Assembly (NCBI GenBank): GCA_030607715.1
Contig: JAUWJM010000052.1
Location: 1 to 10,212, forward strand
Direction of reading: 5' to 3'
DNA length: 10,212 nt
DNA from: Candidatus Aerophobota bacterium
Lineage (GTDB): Bacteria > Aerophobota > Aerophobia > Aerophobales > B3-G15
In this document: one piece after another, positions 1-5,681 of the stretch
Numbering within the stretch: the stretch's first letter is position 1
How the letters are laid out: each line of letters opens with the position of its first letter
Program-made: the position numbers and the translations under genes
Notes under the pieces: generated by a model
Database searches by the model: none
Told to the model about the DNA's origin: nothing
The model's input: the letters and a program-made list of their open reading frames with translations, nothing else

Positions 1-22
1 ATCAAATGAGAGAAATCACTAT

Positions 23-202
23 ATGAAGCGGAAAGAATTTGTTCGTCAACTCATAGAAGGTGGTTGTATTTTCTTAAGGCCAGGAGCTAATCATGACCTC
101 TACATGAATCCTTCTACGGGCAAGAAACAACCTGTTCCAAGGCATACGGAGATTGATAACAACTTAGCAAAACATATTAGAAAATATTTGGGACTGAAGT
201 AG
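23..202 (+). CDS. hicA: HicA-family mRNA interferase toxin
   Basis: A 59-residue protein beginning MKRKEFVRQL and ending KYLGLK, too short for most ORF callers. HicA toxins are small double-stranded-RNA-binding-fold proteins that cleave mRNA and are neutralised by HicB. Visible family marks are an N-terminal helix with a following Gly-Gly, the GANHDLYMNP strand carrying the putative catalytic His24, a basic Gly-Lys-Lys segment, then PRHTEI and a C-terminal helix with the conserved IRKYLGL ending. The length is normal. A purine-rich GAGAG lies about 10 bases before the ATG. No HicB follows, because an attC site begins at the last base of the stop codon. The antitoxin, if present, must lie upstream; a possible stop codon at 7-9 (reading ATC AAA TGA) could be its end, but that is a guess. 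The toxin-attC order marks the gene as cargo of an integron cassette. Confidence 0.85.
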   Translation: MKRKEFVRQLIEGGCIFLRPGANHDLYMNPSTGKKQPVPRHTEIDNNLAKHIRKYLGLK

Positions 203-274
203 CCTAACAAATCGCTGCACCTGACAGCTATTCTGCTGGCACTCCATAGCGGCGGCTGAGCTCGGACGTTAGGT
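202..274 (+). other. Integron attC recombination site (59-base element)
   Basis: A 73-base imperfect palindrome. It begins with GCCTAAC (202-208), fitting the inverse core RYYYAAC, and ends with GTTAGGT (268-274), fitting the core GTTRRRY. Inner arms around 213-230 and 251-266 are partly complementary, as expected for L-boxes with unpaired bases. The site lies directly after hicA, overlapping its stop codon by one base, which is the standard place for attC in a cassette read on this strand. Recombination would occur between G268 and T269, so any following cassette would start at 269. No integrase gene is visible, so this could belong to a larger array upstream, or be a lone cassette or an array lacking an integrase. 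Confidence 0.8.
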
Positions 275-486
275 TGTATAAAAAATTCAATAGTAAAAAA
301 TGATTAAAGACAATTTTACTTTGCTCCCCCAAGATAATTTCAAGTTAAAACTATTACTGACTTGTTCGTGGAGCACATGATTAAATCAAAGGGCAAAATT
401 TTGTGACTATAATCAGTACAAATTTAGCCAAATTGGTGGGAATACAAAAAAGCTACAAGTTGCTTTGGGTTTAGGATTTGCTCATT
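275..486. other. Stretch without a recognisable gene after attC
   Basis: Roughly 210 AT-rich bases between the attC site and the tRNA-like sequence. The only plus-strand frame with an ATG worth noting is a 26-codon one at 300-380, with no ribosome-binding site and no recognisable composition. I see no promoter or terminator I would defend. If the attC site is active, this is where the next cassette would begin. Confidence 0.5.
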
Positions 487-566
487 GAGTGAGACTATCA
501 GAATCAGAGGTATTCGGTTTCTTAAACCGCGTGTCCCGGGTTCAAGTCCTGCCAGGCGACTCACTT
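487..566 (+). tRNA. Degenerate tRNA-like sequence (anticodon-loop CTT, Lys-like)
   Basis: The 3' two thirds fold as a tRNA. The anticodon arm is at 515-531: CGGT/ACCG stem and a seven-base loop TTCTTAA, giving U33, anticodon CTT and A37. A five-base variable region ends in C. The T arm has the loop TTCAAGT preceded by GGG and followed by CC. The folding then fails. The T stem CCGGG/CCTGC has a C-C mismatch at its base and one G-U pair. The bases after it (CAGGCGA) find no partner at the 5' end. The D arm (TATC/GGTA) lacks the conserved GG. GAGTGAG at 487-493 could pair with CTCACTT at 560-566, but that leaves seven extra bases. The sequence is probably a tRNA remnant or a hybrid left by an integration event rather than a working tRNA. 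It runs into the stop codon of the convergent cca gene. Confidence 0.4.
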
Positions 567-2273
567 CTTATTGTTATTAAGAATCTGATAGGCCAATTGT
601 ATTGCTTCTTCTTTTTGTTGAACTTTGCCGGTGATTTGAGCCTGGTGTATTTTTTCCAAAATTATAGATACCTTAGGGCCTGGCTGGATACCTAAAAGTT
701 TGATTAACTCATCTCCTGATACTAATTTAGGAGGATGCAAGATTAATGCTTGCTTCTTAAAGTAAGTTGCGATAATTTCACTGCATAAGTATAGGAAACC
801 CGCATCTTCAGGTTTAGATGCAATTGCTGCCAGACAGGTTTCTACTGTTTCTTCGCCACCTTTTGATAGAAATACACTTACTTCAGGAGAATCAAGAGGT
901 TTGCCTATTGATTCTTTAAGCAAAGGAAAGAGATTTATTATTTTTTGTATTAATTTTCTTTCTCTCCCACTAAGTTTGAGAGTTTCAGTGACTTTTTCTC
1001 CTATCTTCTTAGAGGGAGGGAATGGAAAAATTAAGCTAATTATTTTCAATAGCTCAGCTCGAGTCTCCCCACTCACTCTTCTTCTTAAATGTTCTACAAG
1101 CTTTGGTTTAAGAGAAGAGATCAGCTCTGTTTCAGAATTTAAGATCCTCTCTAAATAGCGTAGATTTTCTATATAAATTGGTGTGCTCAGTATCCTTTCT
1201 AATAGTTTCTTAGCCGCAAGATGAGTTAAATGGTCTCCAGATTTGGAACTACTCAGAATGAGACAGATTTCCCCTTTAATTCTCTCTTTAGCAACTTTGT
1301 CGATAGATTGGTGCTCTTTAAGGATCTTGTTTAAGAGATTGTCTTCTATTTTAAAGTCCAGTTGAGATTTAAGGCGGAAGGCTTTTAGTAATCTAAGAGG
1401 ATCAGCATTCAGAGCTTTATTGGTAACTAATGCTATTTTACCATTTAACAGGTTCTCTAAACCGTTTTTTATGTCGATTAAGTAAAGATGAGGATTATTT
1501 AGAGAGTTTGATTCCAGATCAAGAGCCAGGGCATCTATGGTAAAATCTCTTTCCTTTAAATTAGATTCAAGAGTGGAAGATTTTTTCAGGGTGAAATCCA
1601 GTTGATATTCTTTGGAAAGAACTACTCTTCTCAGGTCGCTGTTTAAACAGATAGGATATTTTCCGTACTTCTGGGCAAATTTTTTTACCAACTCAAAATC
1701 TGAACCATCAAGTATAATGTCAAGATCTCTGCTTTTTCTTCCCAGCAAACTGTCTCTAATAAACCCTCCCACAAGCCAGGCTTTTCTTGTTTTTTTTAGT
1801 TTAATAAAAGATGCAAGAATAGGATTGTGAAGTCTCTGATTAAGGCAATCCCATCTCAGAGCGCTATCTGAGCCTCTTTCCTTGTGAATCTTATCTAAAA
1901 TTCCGTTGACAAATTTTCCCGAATCTAAAGTGCCGTAGCGCTTGGCTATTTCTACAGCTTCATTTATAGTTACCGCAGGTGGAATCTTTCTTAAAAAGAG
2001 AAGCTCGTATATACTAAAACGGAGAATATTCCGATCTACTATAGCCATCCTTTCTATAGTCCAGTTCTTAGCGTATCTTTTAATTATATTATCAATCCAG
2101 GGCAGAAAATGGCAAGTTCCTTGAATTAACTTACGAGAAAACTCTTCTACCTCGGATTTGAAATGATAACGGGAAAGAACAACTTTTGAAACTTCCTCTG
2201 CTGAGACTTTCCTTACATCTGTTTGATAAAGAATCTGCAAGGTAAGTTCCCTTGCTTTTCGTCTATTTTTCAT
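561..2273 (-). CDS. Fused NusB antitermination domain and CCA tRNA nucleotidyltransferase
   Basis: A single 570-residue frame carrying two proteins that are normally separate. Residues 1-133 are NusB, the RNA-binding factor of rRNA antitermination complexes: [14 protein letters not shown] start, VDRNILR with IYELLF, and the typical end [12 protein letters not shown] followed by [10 protein letters not shown]. After about 20 linker residues comes a class II CCA-adding/poly(A) polymerase: GGFIRD at 169-174, catalytic DLD at 183-185, an [11 protein letters not shown] motif, then [11 protein letters not shown] of the RNA-binding neck. The C-terminus ([15 protein letters not shown] with [10 protein letters not shown]) is also typical of that family. 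A clear HD motif is missing in the middle. I chose ATG 2273 because NusB proteins start there. The frame can be extended to a TTG at 2342, but that TTG is part of a TTGACA -35 box. The gene ends TGA, against the tRNA-like sequence. Confidence 0.88.
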   Translation of the reverse strand: MKNRRKARELTLQILYQTDVRKVSAEEVSKVVLSRYHFKSEVEEFSRKLIQGTCHFLPWIDNIIKRYAKNWTIERMAIVDRNILRFSIYELLFLRKIPPAVTINEAVEIAKRYGTLDSGKFVNGILDKIHKERGSDSALRWDCLNQRLHNPILASFIKLKKTRKAWLVGGFIRDSLLGRKSRDLDIILDGSDFELVKKFAQKYGKYPICLNSDLRRVVLSKEYQLDFTLKKSSTLESNLKERDFTIDALALDLESNSLNNPHLYLIDIKNGLENLLNGKIALVTNKALNADPLRLLKAFRLKSQLDFKIEDNLLNKILKEHQSIDKVAKERIKGEICLILSSSKSGDHLTHLAAKKLLERILSTPIYIENLRYLERILNSETELISSLKPKLVEHLRRRVSGETRAELLKIISLIFPFPPSKKIGEKVTETLKLSGRERKLIQKIINLFPLLKESIGKPLDSPEVSVFLSKGGEETVETCLAAIASKPEDAGFLYLCSEIIATYFKKQALILHPPKLVSGDELIKLLGIQPGPKVSIILEKIHQAQITGKVQQKEEAIQLAYQILNNNKK

Positions 2274-2314
2274 TCTTTGAGTCCAAAAAAAGTCCGAATA
2301 AATCTCCGTTTTTA

Positions 2315-2342
2315 AAATTAACACACTTCTCAGCTTTGTCAA
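2315..2342 (-). promoter_or_regulatory. Candidate promoter of the nusB-cca gene
   Basis: On the minus strand a perfect TTGACA (2342-2337) is followed after 16 bases by a weak -10, TAATTT (2320-2315). Transcription would start about 35-40 bases before the chosen ATG at 2273. The strong -35 argues against using the TTG at 2342 as a start codon. The -10 matches only half of the consensus. Confidence 0.4.
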
Positions 2343-2346
2343 GCCT

Positions 2347-2363
2347 CAAAAAATGATTTTTTG
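2347..2363. promoter_or_regulatory. Short palindrome between two divergent promoters
   Basis: CAAAAAA, a three-base gap (TGA), then TTTTTTG, a perfect inverted repeat of 7+7 bases. It lies just outside the two opposed -35 boxes (minus at 2337-2342, plus at 2371-2376). It could be an operator shared by the divergent genes, or only A/T-rich spacer; the sequence cannot decide. Confidence 0.25.
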
Positions 2364-2370
2364 TATTGTG

Positions 2371-2398
2371 TTGACTTTCTATATGTAATTGATATACT
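2371..2398 (+). promoter_or_regulatory. Sigma70-type promoter of the membrane protein gene
   Basis: TTGACT at 2371-2376, a 16-base spacer, and TATACT at 2393-2398. Both boxes match the consensus in five of six positions. It faces the membrane-protein gene whose first ATG is at 2457, giving a leader of about 50 bases. Confidence 0.6.
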
Positions 2399-2456
2399 TT
2401 TTGGAAAGAAAAATAAGTTTAAAGATCAAGGGCAAACGAAATAGGTATAGTTATTA

Positions 2457-2921
2457 ATGAGGAAATGCCCTTCAGGGAAAATGTATACTAAAAGAAATGG
2501 CTCTGGTATATTTTGGAGAATAATAGGTGTGGGCAGTCTTGTATTGGGAGCTGTGGCATTTTATATATTGAGCACTACCCCCCTGCCTTCCTCACCTGAT
2601 ACATCCATCCCTAAAATTATGGAATTTACCATTTATCTTCTTTCAATAGGGTGGTTAATCTCTTCTGTCCTGGTAAAGATAGGTTTGATTTTTAACAAAC
2701 AATGGGTCAAGTTAAGTGTTCTTAGCTGTGTTTGTTTTGTATTTATGCTAATCAATATGGGGTTGATACAGGCCAGTTTAGTAAAAGAGATACCTCCTCC
2801 ACAAGAGCCATCTTCTCCTTATCCTTATAGCTTTGTCTCTGGATGGTGGGTGAGTTGGTTCTGGATAGATGTAATGGTGATAATAAGTGCCTGGCTAAAA
2901 AAGAAACTAACTTCACTATAA
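2457..2921 (+). CDS. Hypothetical four-helix membrane protein
   Basis: I do not recognise a family. The 154-residue protein has four likely membrane helices, at about residues 18-39, 55-79, 83-106 and 130-147. A short loop rich in Pro and Ser follows helix 1. Before helix 4 is an external-looking loop with PPPQEPSSPYPYS, followed by an aromatic WWVSWFW entry to the helix. The ends are Lys-rich, so both termini are probably cytoplasmic. The start is uncertain. ATG 2457 has AGG about ten bases upstream; ATG 2481 has AGGG only three bases before it. Starting at 2481 would remove eight residues and no helix. The gene has its own promoter, diverges from nusB-cca and converges on the rseC-like gene, so it is not in an operon with either. 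No function is offered. Confidence 0.65.
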   Translation: MRKCPSGKMYTKRNGSGIFWRIIGVGSLVLGAVAFYILSTTPLPSSPDTSIPKIMEFTIYLLSIGWLISSVLVKIGLIFNKQWVKLSVLSCVCFVFMLINMGLIQASLVKEIPPPQEPSSPYPYSFVSGWWVSWFWIDVMVIISAWLKKKLTSL

Positions 2922-2946
2922 AAAGATATTATCTTTAAAGCTTGAT

Positions 2947-3357
2947 TTATTCTATTATCTGAGTAATTCTTGGTCTAAACTTTCCTGTTTTAGCCCAGTT
3001 CTTGTCTAACTGATGAATAGCAAAAAAGCTTATTCCTATGAATCCTATTCCCATAAGCAAGGAAAAAAGCTGACCTTTCTTGATTAATTCTCCTATCCCC
3101 AATCCAATTAAAAACATAAAGGCAGGTATAAAGAAGAGAAGAAAGGTTCCTTTTACTATCTTTTCGCCTTCTATTTCCACTCTAACCTTATCTCCTATCC
3201 GAATTCCCTCTTTCCTGATAGCTTCTATATATCTTTTATCTTTAGTTCCCAGATCACAAATTTTAGAAGCTGGTCACGTTAAACAAGCTGATTTTAGATC
3301 TACCTCTATTCGGGCTACGTCGCCTTTAATTTCCACCACCTTCCCTTCTTCATGCAT
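2947..3357 (-). pseudogene. RseC/MucC-like protein interrupted by UGA at a motif cysteine
   Basis: Read through the UGA, this is a 136-residue protein of the RseC/MucC family, small inner-membrane proteins linked in other bacteria to sigma-E control and to SoxR reduction. The N-terminal part, GKVVEIKGDVARIEVD, leads into a cysteine motif SACLT-stop-PASKIC. The expected spacing is Cys-x2-Cys-x5-Cys, and the UGA (minus strand, 3276-3274, codon 28) sits exactly on the second Cys. Two membrane helices follow, at about residues 71-90 and 98-117. The start ATG 3357 has AAGGA nine bases upstream and a promoter behind it. Only the part from ATG 3180 is open without the stop, and it lacks the cysteine motif. 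A point mutation (TGT/TGC to TGA), a sequencing error or selenocysteine are possible. I see no convincing bSECIS hairpin. Confidence 0.75.
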
Positions 3358-3378
3358 AAGTTTCTTCCTTGTTTTGAT

Positions 3379-3406
3379 AGAATAGCACTTTTTTCAAACA
3401 AATCAA
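3379..3406 (-). promoter_or_regulatory. Candidate promoter of the rseC-like gene
   Basis: On the minus strand, TTGATT (3406-3401), a 16-base spacer and TATTCT (3384-3379), about 22 bases before the ATG at 3357. It lies close to the divergent GAF-ANTAR promoter, so the two genes share one control region. Confidence 0.45.
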
Positions 3407-3410
3407 GCAA

Positions 3411-3444
3411 TTGACAAAAAAATTCTTTTGAGTATAGTTATAAT
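3411..3444 (+). promoter_or_regulatory. Promoter of the GAF-ANTAR / gdh unit
   Basis: A perfect TTGACA at 3411-3416, a 16-base spacer and TATAGT at 3433-3438, followed at once by a perfect TATAAT at 3439-3444. The first -10 has standard spacing; the second would be 22 bases from the -35. The leader to the ATG at 3497 is about 45 bases, with AGGGAG at 3483-3488 as ribosome-binding site. Confidence 0.7.
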
Positions 3445-3496
3445 AAGATACATAAAGCCTGCAAGCTTCTGTTAGATTTATTAGGGAGAATGAATA

Positions 3497-4195
3497 ATGT
3501 TGTCTCAGAATTTCTCTTCTTATGTAGAAGCTTTGTCTAAAATAAGCAAGGCTATATCATCAGATCTTTATTTAGAGGATATTCTGCGGCTTGTAGTTAC
3601 TGTTACCGCAGAGGTAATGAAATCAAAGATAGTCTCTCTTATGCTACTGGATGAGAAAAAAGAGAAATTGATTATTCGAGCTACCCAGAGTATAAGTGAG
3701 GAATACAACGAAAAACCACCTTTGAGAATTGGAGAAGGAATCGCCGGCAAAGTAGTTGAGAAAGATAAGCCTATTGCTGTATATGATGTTACCGGAGAAA
3801 ACGAGTATAAATACAAAAATATAGCTCAAAAAGAAAATCTGTGCTCACTTCTCTGTATCCCCTTAAGCGTTAAGGGAAAAGTGATAGGTGTTATAAATTG
3901 TTATACTTCTGTTCCTCACAAGTTTACTCCTACAGAAATAGATGTTCTCACCAGTGTAGCTAATCAGGCTGCGGTAGCTATTGAAAATACAGAGCTAATG
4001 GTGAAAACTAAAGTAATTCAAGAAGAACTGGAGACCCGCAAACTCGTGGAACGAGCTAAAGATACATTGGTGGAGAAATTAAAAATATCCGGGGAGGAGG
4101 CTTATCGAAGAATACAAAAGAAAAGTATGGATATGCGAAAGCCTATGCGAGAAATCTCTGAGGCTATAATATTATCCTCAGAGATAGAAAAATAA
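3497..4195 (+). CDS. GAF-ANTAR domain RNA-binding antitermination regulator
   Basis: A 232-residue cytoplasmic regulator. Residues 10-168 form a GAF sensor domain: LRIGEGIAGKVVEKDKPIAV, then LLCIPLSVKGKVIGVINCY, and TSVANQAAVAIEN at its end. A coiled linker (about 168-185) leads to an ANTAR domain at 180-228, recognisable by ERAKDTLVEKLKISGEEAYR followed by IQKKSMDMRKPMREISEAIIL. The usual Gly after AK is Asp here. ANTAR domains bind paired hexaloop hairpins in mRNA leaders and prevent terminator formation. They are often fused to receiver or GAF domains and often control nitrogen genes. The GAF ligand cannot be read from the sequence. AGGGAG lies eight bases before ATG 3497. Directly downstream are hairpins fitting the ANTAR target and then glutamate dehydrogenase, so the likely target is the next gene. 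Confidence 0.92.
   Translation: MLSQNFSSYVEALSKISKAISSDLYLEDILRLVVTVTAEVMKSKIVSLMLLDEKKEKLIIRATQSISEEYNEKPPLRIGEGIAGKVVEKDKPIAVYDVTGENEYKYKNIAQKENLCSLLCIPLSVKGKVIGVINCYTSVPHKFTPTEIDVLTSVANQAAVAIENTELMVKTKVIQEELETRKLVERAKDTLVEKLKISGEEAYRRIQKKSMDMRKPMREISEAIILSSEIEK
4154..4185 (+). other. Perfect hairpin in the 3' end of the ANTAR coding region
   Basis: ATCTCTGAGG at 4154-4163 pairs fully with CCTCAGAGAT at 4176-4185, a 10-bp stem around a 12-base AT loop. It lies within the last 14 codons and just before the first hexaloop hairpin. There is no U-tract, so it is not a terminator. It could stabilise or mark the message, or be a side effect of the codons. Confidence 0.45.
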
Positions 4196-4254
4196 AGACA
4201 AAGTAGTCTCATAATAGAGCACATCGTGGTGCTCAAAGTAAAACAAGGGTGTTT
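4196..4254 (+). promoter_or_regulatory. ANTAR-target leader: consecutive hexaloop hairpins
   Basis: Three small hairpins with six-base loops follow the ANTAR gene, each with A at loop position 1 and G at position 4, the published signature of ANTAR substrates. Hairpin A is AGAC-AAAGTA-GTCT (4196-4209). Hairpin B is GAGCAC-ATCGTG-GTGCTC (4217-4234). Hairpin C is AAAC-AAGGGT-GTTT (4241-4254). B and C are six bases apart, and C shares bases 4245-4254 with the 5' arm of the downstream terminator, so C and the terminator cannot form together. That is the classic ANTAR design: a bound protein holds B and C, the terminator fails, and gdh is transcribed. A is an extra candidate with a four-bp stem. 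The fit is by eye; no folding energy was computed. Confidence 0.75.
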
Positions 4255-4310
4255 ATCTATCAATCTACACAAAAAAGTGCAGGATAAATAGGTAAGCACC
4301 CTTTTTATTT
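4245..4310 (+). terminator. Conditional intrinsic terminator before gdh
   Basis: Bases 4245-4260 (AAGGGTGTTTATCTAT) pair with 4288-4303 (ATAGGTAAGCACCCTT) over 16 positions, two of them G-U, followed by TTTTTATTTT. The loop is 27 bases and contains a smaller CAC/GTG hairpin. It sits between the ANTAR gene and gdh, 30 bases before the gdh ATG. Its 5' arm overlaps hexaloop hairpin C, so it is probably an attenuator rather than a plain gene end. Confidence 0.8.
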
Positions 4311-4339
4311 TACTATAAATAAATTATGAGGGAAAAATC

Positions 4340-5620
4340 ATGATACAAGAAAAAGCAAGTGAGAAAGCAGAGTATAATTTAAACCCTTTTGCCATTGCCC
4401 AGTGGCAATTAGACACAGCAGCAAAGAAGTTGCAATTAGAACCAGAAATTTGTGCTCTGATAAGAGAACCAATGAGGGAGATCCAGATAACAATTCCTGT
4501 AAGGATGGATAATGGCACAATTAAGATTTTCAAAGGATTTAGGGTCCAACACAACGATTCTCGCGGTCCTTGTAAAGGGGGTATTCGGTTTCACCCTGAT
4601 GAAACCATTGATACTATTAGAGCTTTAGCTATCTGGATGACCTGGAAATGTGCTGTGGTAGACATCCCCTTTGGAGGTGCCAAGGGAGGAATCATCTGTA
4701 ATGTAAAGGAGCTTTCAGAACGAGAATTGGAAAAATTAAGTCGAGGTTACATTGATAAAATATACAAAATAATAGGACCTGAAAGAGATATTCTGGCTCC
4801 CGATGTTTACACTAATCCTCAGATTATGAGCTGGATGATGGATGAATATTCAAAATTAAAGGGAAACTATTGCCCAGAAATGATTACTGGAAAGCCTATA
4901 TCTCTGGGAGGTTCTCAAGGAAGAAATGATGCCACTGCCAGGGGCAGCGCTTTTATGATAAGAGAAGCTGCAAAACATCTTAATATGAGTCTTGCCACTG
5001 CTACTATAGCCGTTCAAGGTTACGGAAATGCAGGCTCTTATATAGCTATTTTACTAAAGGAGCTATTTGGCTCAAAAATTGTAGCAGTGAGTGATTCAAA
5101 AGGAGGAATTTATAATGCTAATGGTCTTGATCCCCAGGAAGTATTAAAGCATAAAGTTAAAACAGGTTCAGTGATATGTTTTCCTGAGGCTGAGAATATC
5201 AATAATGGTCAGTTATTGGAGTTAAAGGTCGATGTGCTTTGTCCTTCAGCGCTGGAAAACTATATAACTTTGCAAAATGCTGACCATATAAATGCTAAGA
5301 TTATTGCAGAACTTGCCAATGGGCCAACCACACCTAAAGCTGACGATATATTGTTTAAAAAAGATACGTTTATAATTCCCGATATTCTCTGTAATGCTGG
5401 TGGAGTTATGGTATCTTATTTTGAATGGGTTCAAAATCTTTATAGGTACTACTGGGAAAAGAATGAGGTCTACGATAGATTAAATAAAGGAATGACCAGG
5501 GCATTTTGGGAAGTGCTAAAGGTGTCCCTCGAGAATAAGATAAATATGAGAGTAGCCGCTCATATGATCGCAGTTAACCGAGTAGTTGAAGCTATGAAAC
5601 TGAGAGGTTGGATAAATTAA
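4340..5620 (+). CDS. gdhA: Glutamate dehydrogenase (Glu/Leu/Phe/Val dehydrogenase family)
   Basis: A 426-residue cytoplasmic enzyme that interconverts glutamate with 2-oxoglutarate and ammonia; the length is normal for hexameric bacterial and archaeal enzymes. The substrate site is clear: GPCKGGIRFHP with Lys79, TWKCAV with Lys103, GGAKGG with catalytic Lys115, and APD with Asp155. The cofactor domain has GYGNAG at 227-232 and VSDSKGG at 250-256. The acidic residue after the second strand favours NAD over NADP, by inference. The C-terminal half carries ELANGPTTPKAD and the conserved CNAGGVMVSYFEWVQN. The start has GAGGGA about seven bases upstream. Expression is predicted to depend on readthrough of the terminator at 4245-4310 under the upstream GAF-ANTAR protein. 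That would tie the gene to nitrogen or redox signals. A related amino acid dehydrogenase cannot be excluded, but glutamate is the best reading. Confidence 0.93.
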   Translation: MIQEKASEKAEYNLNPFAIAQWQLDTAAKKLQLEPEICALIREPMREIQITIPVRMDNGTIKIFKGFRVQHNDSRGPCKGGIRFHPDETIDTIRALAIWMTWKCAVVDIPFGGAKGGIICNVKELSERELEKLSRGYIDKIYKIIGPERDILAPDVYTNPQIMSWMMDEYSKLKGNYCPEMITGKPISLGGSQGRNDATARGSAFMIREAAKHLNMSLATATIAVQGYGNAGSYIAILLKELFGSKIVAVSDSKGGIYNANGLDPQEVLKHKVKTGSVICFPEAENINNGQLLELKVDVLCPSALENYITLQNADHINAKIIAELANGPTTPKADDILFKKDTFIIPDILCNAGGVMVSYFEWVQNLYRYYWEKNEVYDRLNKGMTRAFWEVLKVSLENKINMRVAAHMIAVNRVVEAMKLRGWIN

Positions 5621-5623
5621 AGA

Positions 5624-5681
5624 GGGTCAGGTCTTCAAACTTGACATAAATATCATTGAGTGAAGAATGAAGACCTGACCC
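5624..5681. repeat. Palindromic repeat (REP/MITE-like) at the end of gpsA
   Basis: GGGTCAGGTCTTCA at 5624-5637 is perfectly complementary to TGAAGACCTGACCC at 5668-5681, a 14-bp stem around 30 bases. It starts three bases after the gdh stop and contains the stop and last codons of the convergent gpsA gene. Terminal GGGTCAGGTCTT/AAGACCTGACCC arms are, as far as I recall, typical of short dispersed palindromes mobilised by IS200/Y1-type transposases; that link is inference. No U-tract follows on either strand, so it is not a standard terminator, though it may still stabilise the 3' ends of both messages. Confidence 0.65.

Noticed and set aside
300..380. 26-codon ORF after the attC site
   Set aside because: No ribosome-binding site, no recognisable composition, and too short to support without homologues.
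2274..2342. 23-residue N-terminal extension of the NusB-CCA protein from TTG 2342
   Set aside because: The TTG is part of a TTGACA -35 box, and NusB proteins start at the downstream ATG 2273.
2922..2936. AAAGAT/ATCTTT hairpin between the convergent membrane-protein and rseC-like genes
   Set aside because: Six A/T-rich pairs and no real U-tract on either strand; too weak to call a terminator.
3240..3276. SECIS element after the UGA in the rseC-like gene
   Set aside because: Only a four-pair CCAG/CTGG stem is seen, with an A/U-rich loop that lacks the G/GU typical of bacterial SECIS loops.
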